Shown here one piece after another: positions 7,221 through 13,464 of a stretch of 27,039 nucleotides of DNA (position 1 is its first letter; each line of letters starts with the position of its first letter). The position numbers were made by a program, and so were the translations under genes. The notes under the pieces were generated by a model, which was given only the letters and a program-made list of their open reading frames with translations, did no database searches and was not told the DNA's origin. The stretch is from JBDTVS01 sp040007095 (lineage in GTDB: Bacteria; Acidobacteriota; Vicinamibacteria; Vicinamibacterales; CAVVIG01), in NCBI GenBank assembly GCA_040007095.1, contig JBDTVS010000207.1:1-27039 (forward strand), written 5' to 3'.

Positions 7221-8963
7221 ATGAAATTGAGCCATTCGCTCCGTCTGATCGCCGCAGCGCTTGCGCTGGCGGGCACGACAGCGCTCGGATCCGCGCAGCA
7301 GCGTCCGCCGGTCGTGCCGGCCTTGCAGAACTACAAACCGGTGACCGCCGACCGTCTCAAGAAGCCGGAGGACGGCGACTGGCTGATGGTGCGACGGACC
7401 TACGACGGCTGGGGCTACAGCCCCCTGACGGAGATCACTCCCGGCAACGTCGCACGGCTGCAGCCGGCGTGGGTGGTCTCGACCGGCGTCAACAACGGAC
7501 ACGAAGCGGCGCCGATCGTCAACAACGGCGTCATGTTCGTGGCCACGCCGGGCAACCAGGTCATCGCCCTCGACGCGGCGTCGGGCCGCATTCTGTGGCG
7601 CTATCGCCGCCCGCTGCCGGAAGACGTCATCCTGCTGCATCCCACCAGTCGCGGCGTGTCGCTGTTCGCCGACAAGGTATTCTTCGCGGCCGGCGACGCC
7701 GTCCTCGTCGCGCTCGACGCCAAGACGGGACGCGAAGTCTGGACGGCAAAGGTCGAGGAGAATCGAAACGGCTACTACATGTCGCTCTCGCCGCTCGTCG
7801 CCGACGGGAAGGTGATCGTGGGCGCATCGGGCGGAGAGCTCGGGATCCGGGGCTTCGTGGCGGCGTTCGATCTCGACACCGGCAAGCCGCTCTGGAAGGT
7901 CTTCAGCGTCCCTGCGCCAGGCGAGCCCGGCAGCGAAACCTGGCCGAAAGGCGACCAGTGGAAGACCGGCGGCGGCTCGGTCTGGGTCAGCGGCAACTAC
8001 GATCCCGTGACGAACCTGTCGTACTGGGGCACCGGCAACGGCGGCCCGTGGATGGGCGACCAGCGTCCGGGCGACAATCTCTACACCTCGTCCACGATCG
8101 CCATCGATCTGTCCAGCGGCAAAATCAAGGGCCACTTCCAGTACCACCCGAACGATTCCTGGGACTGGGACGAGGTGTCGCCGCCGATTCTGGTCGACTA
8201 CACGCGCAACGGCCGGACGGTCAAGGGACTGATCGACGTCGCGCGCGACGGCTACATGTGGTTCCTCGAGCGGACGGACAGCCGTATCAACTTCGTCCAG
8301 GGCATTCCCTACGTGAAGCAGAACGTCTTCACGTCGGTCGATCCCAAGACCGGCCGGCCGGAGATCGATCCGGCGCACAAACCGGGCACCGGCAAGAAGG
8401 CAGAATTCTGCCCCTCGCTGTGGGGCGGCAAGAACTGGCCGCCGATCGCCTTCAGTCCGAAAACGCGGATGATCTATATCCCGGCGAACGAGAACCTCTG
8501 CTCCGACAGCATCGGGGCGCCGATCTCCTACACGCCCGGTGCCCGTTTCACGGGCGCCACGACCGGCTTCTTCATCGCGCCGGGCGCCGACCACATCGGC
8601 GAGGTTCAGGCGTGGAACGTGGATACCGGCAAGCGCGCGTGGACCCACCAATACAAGACCTCGCAAAACTGGGGCCCGATGCTCGCGACCGCCGGCGGCG
8701 TCGTCTTCAGCGGCGGCACCAACGACCAGAAGTTTCACGCATTCGACGCGTCGAACGGCAAGCTGCTCTGGGAGTTCCCGACCAGCTCGGGCATCATCGG
8801 TCAGCCGTCATCGTTCATGGTGAACGGCAAACAGTACGTCGCGGTCCAGTCCGGGTGGGGTATCGACTCGAGAGGCATGCAGACGCGGCTCAACGAAGCA
8901 TCGCCTGGAAACTTTCCTGAAGTGCCGGAAGGCGGAGCGATCTGGGTGTTTGCGGTCAAATAG
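7221..8963 (+). CDS. Periplasmic PQQ-dependent dehydrogenase (quinoprotein alcohol dehydrogenase type)
   Basis: 580 residues. The signal peptide is MKLSHSLRLIAAALALAGTT, cleaved near GSA-QQ. The mature protein is a beta-propeller of the PQQ alcohol/methanol dehydrogenase family: 'WGYSPLTEI' near the start, repeated 'ALDAxTGRxxW' blade motifs, 'GNGGPWMGDQRPGDNLY', then 'YHPNDSWDWDE', which holds the region of the calcium/PQQ-site acids in this family. It oxidises an alcohol or aldehyde in the periplasm and passes electrons to a cytochrome. No haem motif CxxCH and no C-terminal cytochrome domain is present, so it is a simple (type I) quinoprotein that needs a separate electron acceptor. A start with AAAGG about 6 bases upstream is reasonable. 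The substrate is unknown, and no PQQ synthesis genes are nearby. Confidence 0.92.
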   Translation: MKLSHSLRLIAAALALAGTTALGSAQQRPPVVPALQNYKPVTADRLKKPEDGDWLMVRRTYDGWGYSPLTEITPGNVARLQPAWVVSTGVNNGHEAAPIVNNGVMFVATPGNQVIALDAASGRILWRYRRPLPEDVILLHPTSRGVSLFADKVFFAAGDAVLVALDAKTGREVWTAKVEENRNGYYMSLSPLVADGKVIVGASGGELGIRGFVAAFDLDTGKPLWKVFSVPAPGEPGSETWPKGDQWKTGGGSVWVSGNYDPVTNLSYWGTGNGGPWMGDQRPGDNLYTSSTIAIDLSSGKIKGHFQYHPNDSWDWDEVSPPILVDYTRNGRTVKGLIDVARDGYMWFLERTDSRINFVQGIPYVKQNVFTSVDPKTGRPEIDPAHKPGTGKKAEFCPSLWGGKNWPPIAFSPKTRMIYIPANENLCSDSIGAPISYTPGARFTGATTGFFIAPGADHIGEVQAWNVDTGKRAWTHQYKTSQNWGPMLATAGGVVFSGGTNDQKFHAFDASNGKLLWEFPTSSGIIGQPSSFMVNGKQYVAVQSGWGIDSRGMQTRLNEASPGNFPEVPEGGAIWVFAVK

Positions 8964-8993
8964 TGCCGGGAGCCTGTAAATACATGCCGTTTG

Positions 8994-9049
8994 ACCACCG
9001 AGGTCAGCGAGCACACCGAGAAGTTTCGGACGTTCCCTTCTCGGTGCTC
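8994..9049 (+). terminator. 9-base-period array forming a hairpin after the PQQ dehydrogenase
   Basis: ACCACCGAG, GTCAGCGAG and CACACCGAG (8994-9020) are three units with exact 9-base period. The last unit leads into CACCGAGAAG (9014-9023), which pairs perfectly with CTTCTCGGTG (9037-9046) across a 13-base loop. The hairpin starts about 50 bases after the dehydrogenase stop. It has no T-tract, so a terminator role is inferred from position only. Confidence 0.5.
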
Positions 9050-9086
9050 ATCAGACGAGCCCGGCGTGTGAAAAAACACGACGTTC

Positions 9087-9104
9087 AACGCGGAGGCCGC
9101 GGAG
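9087..9104 (+). repeat. Two-unit array with 9-base period (NNCGCGGAG)
   Basis: AACGCGGAG and GCCGCGGAG are adjacent 9-base units. A small CGTGT/ACACG hairpin with an A-rich loop precedes them at 9065-9080. The same unit in inverted orientation occurs at 9225-9251, so the two arrays could pair in a transcript. Confidence 0.55.
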
Positions 9105-9141
9105 AGCAACCTTACGAGTGCGTTTCAGAATGCGCTGGAAT

Positions 9142-9199
9142 AAGTCTCAAGCCTGAAGTCTCAAGGCTGCAGACTTCCAACTTTGGACTTGAAACTTGA
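9142..9199. repeat. AAGTCT-type simple repeat with inverted arms
   Basis: Degenerate AAGTCTCAAG units on the left face complementary AGACTT and GGACTTGAAACTTG units on the right; AAGTCT at 9156-9161 pairs with AGACTT at 9171-9176. It lies between two convergent genes. The same sequence type occurs at 20429-20528, also between convergent genes. Confidence 0.65.
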
Positions 9200-9224
9200 C
9201 CAGTGAAATGTGCTCTACAGCAAT

Positions 9225-9251
9225 CTCTGCGCGCTCCGCGTGCTCTGCGTT
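9225..9251 (-). repeat. Three-unit array with 9-base period (NNCGCRGAG)
   Basis: Read on the plus strand: CTCTGCGCG, CTCCGCGTG, CTCTGCGTT, exactly nine bases apart. It sits 43 bases downstream of the stop of the minus-strand gene at 9294. With the arrays at 8994, 9087 and 9142 it fills most of the 330-base convergent gap 8964-9293, in which I see no gene. Confidence 0.7.
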
Positions 9252-9293
9252 CAACCATTGTGATTCGTTTAGAGACATCCAACGAAAGACGCT

Positions 9294-10367
9294 CTACCGT
9301 TCCCCGCCGGTGTCCTGCACCGTCACGCGACCGGCCTTTTCGTCCGCACGCGCACCGGCGAGGATGTTCGTCATCGCGTAATTGCCTTCGTGGCACGCGT
9401 ACTCGAGCACCTGCTGCGTCGCATCCTTCGTCAGGTCAATCTCGAAACTCCACGGTCTGGTCCATGTCGTCGCATCGTTGACCGTGAAGGACCATTCCAC
9501 CTTGTCCGGCGCCACTGGCGTGAAGCGCTCGACGATCCGCACCGCGTCGGGATTCGCGTTCTGGTAGGTTGACTCCGGCCTGAAGTTCGTCGTCTCGACG
9601 ACCAGCGTGTTGCCTTCCCAGTGGCCGCGCGCATCGCCCATGTAGCTGCGCACGCTGGGGGCCACGTGGGGGCGGGCGTCCAGGGGAATCATCCGCACTT
9701 CGTGAATCATCTCGTAGCGAATCCCGACCCACCCGGGCCCCTGCACGATTTGATACGAGTTGCCGTAGATGGCCGGCATCATCGAACCGGGCAGACCGCG
9801 CGTAATGCAGCGATCGTAGAGACTGCGGTCCACGTACGAGTCGGACGGTCCCCGTCCACTCCGCGCCCGCGCACGCTCCGCGTTGCGTTCGGCGATGCGC
9901 TTCTGCCCTTCCGGTGTCTGCGTCGGGACCCGGCCGTCCGGCGGATCGACGATCCGCGACGTCCGGCGGCTTGGCTGACCGCGATCGAGCCAGTGAGGCG
10001 GCGGCGATGTGGCAGACCCGACCGCGCCGGCGTTCCTCGTGTCGGCCGTCGCGATATCGAATTCTGAGTTGTCGGTCTGCAATTGGTTCTGCGCTCGCGT
10101 GGCGCGCGCGGCGAACTCTTCGTCGGTCACCAGTGGTCGGCCGGCAAACTCGGCGGGCCGCTCCAACGGGACCCCCTGCTCGTCCTTGTTGGTGAAGATG
10201 CCGGAGATGTCGGGGTCGCCCCACGGCGTTTTGGGCGGCGTCCAATTCGCTTTTGCGCCCGCTGTGCGCCTGGGCGCGGTCTGGGCGGCGATCGGCGCCA
10301 CGGTCAACCACACGAGCAGCGCGGCAGCGACCGCGGCTCCGGCTGATCCAAGGATGTTCCTGCGCAT
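9294..10367 (-). CDS. Exported protein of the acidobacterial 'PWGDPD' type, function unknown
   Basis: 357 residues from the ATG at 10367, which has a strong GGGAGG ribosome site 6 bases upstream; the longer frame to 10424 is rejected. A signal peptide follows (MRRNILGSAGAAVAAALLVW, cleavage near IAA-QT). The mature protein opens with 'WTPPKTPWGDPDISGIFTN' and ends with 'YACHEGNYAMTNIL'. 'HWEGNTLVVETTNF' is a third conserved block. I recognise these blocks from a large uncharacterised exported family common in Acidobacteria; no function is known to me. It lies 93 bases downstream of the LytTR regulator on the same strand and has its own -10 box, so it is a candidate target of that regulator. 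Confidence 0.8.
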   Translation of the reverse strand: MRRNILGSAGAAVAAALLVWLTVAPIAAQTAPRRTAGAKANWTPPKTPWGDPDISGIFTNKDEQGVPLERPAEFAGRPLVTDEEFAARATRAQNQLQTDNSEFDIATADTRNAGAVGSATSPPPHWLDRGQPSRRTSRIVDPPDGRVPTQTPEGQKRIAERNAERARARSGRGPSDSYVDRSLYDRCITRGLPGSMMPAIYGNSYQIVQGPGWVGIRYEMIHEVRMIPLDARPHVAPSVRSYMGDARGHWEGNTLVVETTNFRPESTYQNANPDAVRIVERFTPVAPDKVEWSFTVNDATTWTRPWSFEIDLTKDATQQVLEYACHEGNYAMTNILAGARADEKAGRVTVQDTGGER

Positions 10368-10392
10368 AACGGACCTCCCTCTCAACGCCCGT

Positions 10393-10429
10393 ATTATAGG
10401 CGCGCATGTGGAGGTCGGGAGCAAACGGT
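10393..10429 (-). promoter_or_regulatory. Candidate promoter of the PWGDPD gene with a LytTR-like half site
   Basis: On the minus strand TATAAT is at 10393-10398, a perfect -10 hexamer that would start transcription near 10386, about 19 bases before the ATG. At 17-base spacing the -35 position reads CTCCCG, which is poor, so the promoter may need an activator. ACCGTTTGC at 10421-10429 fits eight of nine positions of the known LytTR direct-repeat consensus as I recall it, centred near -39. A second half site at canonical spacing is not clear. Confidence 0.45.
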
Positions 10430-10439
10430 TTTGCGACTA

Positions 10440-10469
10440 ACCATTAATGGTAATGGCTGATCAGCCATT
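10440..10469. promoter_or_regulatory. Two adjacent perfect palindromes (12 and 18 bp)
   Basis: ACCATTAATGGT at 10440-10451 is a perfect 12-bp palindrome. It is followed directly by AATGGCTGATCAGCCATT at 10452-10469, a perfect 18-bp palindrome that contains the stop codon of the LytTR gene. They lie about 54-83 bases upstream of the predicted start site of the PWGDPD gene, a usual place for an operator. They could equally form a transcript-ending hairpin for the kinase/regulator operon. Confidence 0.55.
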
Positions 10470-11234
10470 GCTCGTGCCGAGGCGGGCTTGCAGCGCATCG
10501 CGGTACCCGCGGCTGAGCGTCAAGCGCGTGCCGTCGCGCAACAGCAAGACGTGCTCCCCGTTGAACGAGGATCGCAGCTCCTGCACCCGATCCACATTGA
10601 CGATCGTCGACCGGTGAATGCGGACGAACTGGCGGGAATCGAGCTGCGATTCCAGACGGCTCATCGTCTCGCGCGTCAGGTGAGAGTCCTGACCGACGTG
10701 CAACGACACGTAGTTGCCCGCCGCCTCGCACCAGTCGATGTCGGCGATCCGGACGAAGTACACACGGCCGCTCGATCTCACCACGAGCCGATCCCGTACC
10801 GGTTCGCGCGGGCGCATGTCCGGAAGGATTTCGAGGAGCTGGCGGCCAATCGTCGTCGCCTGCCGCTGCGCGAGTTGCTGCCGGGCGTGCGACAACGCCG
10901 ACTTGAAGCGCTGCGCGCTGAAGGGCTTGAGCAGGTAGTCGAGCGCATGACACTCGAACGCCTGCAAGGCGTACTGGTCGAACGCGGTGACGAACACGAG
11001 CGCGGGCATCCGCTCCGGGCCAAGCGCCCGCGCCACCTCGAAGCCGTCCATCTCCGGCATCTGCACGTCGAGAAATACCAGATCCGGCGATGTCGCCTTG
11101 ATGGCGGACACGGCTTGCGTGCCGCTGCCGCACTCGCCGACGACATCGACATCGGGCTCCTCGCGCAGCAGCGACAGCACGCGCGCGCGCGCAATCGGCT
11201 CGTCGTCCACGATCAGCGTTCGAATTCGTGTCAT
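10461..11234 (-). CDS. LytTR-family response regulator
   Basis: 257 residues. The receiver domain (about 4-120) has the acidic pair D10/D11, phospho-acceptor D56 in 'DLVFLDVQMPEMDG', T83 and K103 ('LLKPF'). A linker of about 30 residues leads to a LytTR DNA-binding domain (about 150-255) with 'IDWCEAAGNYVSLHV' and 'FVRIHRSTIVNVDRV', both typical. It is a cytoplasmic transcription factor. Its ATG overlaps the stop of the upstream kinase in an ATGA, which indicates translational coupling and a cognate pair. Family members bind pairs of short direct repeats. The nearest candidate target is the exported-protein gene downstream; autoregulation is also possible. Confidence 0.93.
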   Translation of the reverse strand: MTRIRTLIVDDEPIARARVLSLLREEPDVDVVGECGSGTQAVSAIKATSPDLVFLDVQMPEMDGFEVARALGPERMPALVFVTAFDQYALQAFECHALDYLLKPFSAQRFKSALSHARQQLAQRQATTIGRQLLEILPDMRPREPVRDRLVVRSSGRVYFVRIADIDWCEAAGNYVSLHVGQDSHLTRETMSRLESQLDSRQFVRIHRSTIVNVDRVQELRSSFNGEHVLLLRDGTRLTLSRGYRDALQARLGTSNG

Positions 11235-12364
11235 GCCGCACCGACCTCCTGATCGACCCCGAGCTGCGAATCGACGACATGGAAGGGAATGACCACCGTG
11301 ACGCAGAATCCGTCGTCGAGGTTCGAAAACGTGAAGCGATGCGCCGAGGGATACAAGTGCTCGAGCCGCGACCGGGTGTTGTCGAGCCCGACGCCGCGAT
11401 TGAGCGCCATCAGCCGTTCCGGCGGCAGGCCGGCGCCGCTGTCCACGATGTCGATCCTCAACCGCGAGCCATCGCGCGCAGCGTGAATCCCAATCGATCC
11501 GGGACGCACGTGCGGCGCAATCCCATGGCGGACCGCGTTTTCGACCAGCGGCTGGAGCAGGAGATTCGGCACCTGGGCGTCCAGCGTGTCCGGGTCGATG
11601 TTCATCGTCACCCGCAGCCGGTGTCCGAACCGCGTCTGCTCGATTTCGAGGTATTTCTGCAGCACGTCGAGCTCCCGCTTCAGCGCAACCTCCTGGGTGC
11701 TGGAGCTGTGGAGGGTCATGCGCAGCAGGTCGCCGAGATGGTCGATCATCTGGTCGGCCGCGTCCATGTTCGTGCGCATCAAGCCCGAGATCGTATTGAG
11801 CGTGTTGAAGAGAAAGTGAGGATGCAGTTGCCGCTGCAGCGCCTGCAGCTGCGCCTCGACCAGGCGCGTCTCGAGATGGGCGGCGTCGAGCGCGCGCGAC
11901 TCCAACTCACGCCGGTACGCCAGCGCGTGCGCGAGACCCACCAGCGATAGATACGTCATGAGCAGGAAGTCGAGCTGCATGAGGTAGGTCAGCTTCGCGT
12001 AGTTCCAGAAGGTGGGATACGTCGCCGGACGATTTTCCTTGAACAGCACCCACCGCGTCGCGAGCAGCACCGAGATATGGACAACGGAGTAGGCGAAGAC
12101 GCCAGCGAGGTGCACCGCCACCTGCGTCGACCACCGCACCCGTCCGAGCCGGTAACGCAGCGCGACGGCCATGATCGTGGGCGCCAGCAGCGCCGGAACG
12201 TACCAATAGACGAGATTCAAGCCGAGCAGCGGCAGCAGCGAGCGCACGGACGTGCTTCCGTCCTCGAGCACACGAATCGAGTACGCCTGGATCGTGGAGG
12301 ACACGCCGAATGCCGTGGCGATGACGAACAACGGCAGCGCCGGGACCTTCAGGCGATCGAGCAT
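11231..12364 (-). CDS. LytS-type membrane sensor histidine kinase
   Basis: 377 residues. The N-terminal half has four hydrophobic membrane segments, roughly at 8-28, 42-66, 82-104 and 126-148. There is no large extracytoplasmic domain, so the signal is probably sensed in or near the membrane. A coiled linker (150-180) leads to the His_kinase domain with 'HPHFLFNTLN' (H183 is the expected phospho-acceptor) and a HATPase with 'QPLVENAVRHG' (N box), 'DSGAGL' and 'GVGLDNTRSRLEHLY' (G box). It should phosphorylate the LytTR regulator with which it overlaps by 4 bases. The signal is unknown. Confidence 0.92.
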   Translation of the reverse strand: MLDRLKVPALPLFVIATAFGVSSTIQAYSIRVLEDGSTSVRSLLPLLGLNLVYWYVPALLAPTIMAVALRYRLGRVRWSTQVAVHLAGVFAYSVVHISVLLATRWVLFKENRPATYPTFWNYAKLTYLMQLDFLLMTYLSLVGLAHALAYRRELESRALDAAHLETRLVEAQLQALQRQLHPHFLFNTLNTISGLMRTNMDAADQMIDHLGDLLRMTLHSSSTQEVALKRELDVLQKYLEIEQTRFGHRLRVTMNIDPDTLDAQVPNLLLQPLVENAVRHGIAPHVRPGSIGIHAARDGSRLRIDIVDSGAGLPPERLMALNRGVGLDNTRSRLEHLYPSAHRFTFSNLDDGFCVTVVIPFHVVDSQLGVDQEVGAA

Positions 12365-12543
12365 AGCCCACTATCGACGGTTGGCCAGGCAAGGTCAAGG
12401 CAGGAACCACGGCTCAGTCCACCGTTCGTCACCGCCACCACGTCACTCGTCCCGCGAAGATGCGGTGACGGCGCCATCCATCCCAACGCCAGGTCATTCA
12501 GCGCATGGAACGGGTGTCCGGTCACATTGCTGTTGGTCGTCCG

Positions 12544-12579
12544 AACGCTCCGCTCCACCATTGTGCGTGAAGGAGCGTT
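12544..12579 (+). promoter_or_regulatory. Hairpin that would cover the ribosome site of the next gene
   Basis: AACGCTCC (12544-12551) is perfectly complementary to GGAGCGTT (12572-12579) across a 20-base loop. The right arm contains the AAGGAG ribosome site of the ATG at 12586, so folding would hide it. The site is 10 bases from the ATG, slightly long. This may be regulatory or chance. Confidence 0.35.
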
Positions 12580-12585
12580 GGTCCG

Positions 12586-13248
12586 ATGGTGGCTGCCGTT
12601 TTCGCGCTCACACTGCTCGCGGGCTCGGCGGTCCCGTCCGTACCGCCGCCGGCTGTGGCATCCCCGACGATTCGGGTTCGGATCCGGGTCAATACCGGGG
12701 CCGTCGAGAAACACGTGCCGTTCGCCGATCTGGTGCGCAACGTGCGGGCGATCTGGAAACCGTACGCCGACATGGTCTTTGTCGACGATGCCGATCTCGA
12801 TGGGGACGAGTACGACGACGATGTCCAGCTGGTGGTGTCGGACCGTCCGGCGTCAGCAGCGTCCGGCGCGTCAGCGCTCGGCTGGATCACGTTCATCGGC
12901 CCCCGACAACCGGTGAATTTCGTCACCGTGTCCGTCGCCTCCGCGCGAACTCTGATGACGCACGACACCTGGATGGGCCGGCGGTTCGACGATCTTCCGC
13001 CGGCGCTTCGGCGGCAGTTCGTGACGCGGGCCGTCAGTTGGAGCGCCGCACACGAAATTGGCCACTATCTGCTGCGGACGGGCGAGCACGCGGCGGGCGG
13101 CTTGATGAAAGCCGCGGTAACGGCTGCGGAAGTGATGCGGAACGACAGGGACTGGGTCCGGCTGGAGCCTCAGCACATTGCCGCGCTGCGGCTTCGCGCG
13201 GCCCATGCCGGGCTTAGGACCCGTTCAGAAATAAAGGTGCCATTCTGA
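12586..13248 (+). CDS. Exported protein with HExxH zinc motif, C-terminus supplied by a repeat element
   Basis: 220 residues. A short signal peptide (MVAAVFALTLLAGSAVPS, cleavage near AVA-SP) indicates export. 'AHEIGHYLLRTGEH' gives H156, E157 and H160, with H168 a possible third ligand, and 'GGLM' places M174 like a Met-turn. The spacing to the third His is two residues longer than the metzincin HExxHxxGxxH, so the assignment to that clan is uncertain. Residues 62-80 are acid-rich (VFVDDADLDGDEYDDD) and may bind calcium. From residue 210 onward the reading frame runs inside the repeat element at 13214-13377, which provides the last 11 codons and the TGA, so the native C-terminus has been replaced. 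Confidence 0.7.
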   Translation: MVAAVFALTLLAGSAVPSVPPPAVASPTIRVRIRVNTGAVEKHVPFADLVRNVRAIWKPYADMVFVDDADLDGDEYDDDVQLVVSDRPASAASGASALGWITFIGPRQPVNFVTVSVASARTLMTHDTWMGRRFDDLPPALRRQFVTRAVSWSAAHEIGHYLLRTGEHAAGGLMKAAVTAAEVMRNDRDWVRLEPQHIAALRLRAAHAGLRTRSEIKVPF

Positions 13249-13377
13249 CCACCGATGCATCCCGCCGGGCTTCGTTGCTCGTCGCTTACATACGCCCGGT
13301 ATGCGCGCTCCTTGCGCCTCGCCTGGCGGGCGCCTCGGCGCCCATAATTGGCACCTCTATGCCTGAACGGGTTCTTA
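13214..13377 (-). repeat. 164-bp inverted-ended element, family A, sharing a core with family B
   Basis: The ends are imperfect inverted repeats: TTAGGACCCGTTCAG (13214-13228) against CTGAACGGGTTCTTA (13363-13377), extended inward by AAAGGTGCCA and TGGCACCTC. CTTAGGACCC also recurs directly at 13213-13222 and 13374-13383, which may be a target duplication or part of the element. Read on the minus strand the core carries GCCAGGCG, ATACCGGGCGTAT, AAGCG..GAGCAACG and CGGGATGCATCGG, in the same order and spacing as the family B copies. GGGCGCC/GGCGCCC (13328-13343) forms a 7-bp hairpin where family B has GGGCG/CGCCC. No protein is encoded. Confidence 0.82.
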
Positions 13378-13464
13378 GGACCCTAGCCGCGGATACTGCC
13401 CCACCCCCGCCCCGATCCGAGTAGAATTCGCGGATCGGAGCATTACAAAGGGAGGGTCCGCGAC

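Noticed and set aside
13213..13383. CTTAGGACCC direct repeats as a certain target-site duplication
   Set aside because: The same 10-mer also begins the solo end at 18025, so it may belong to the element; the evidence does not decide.
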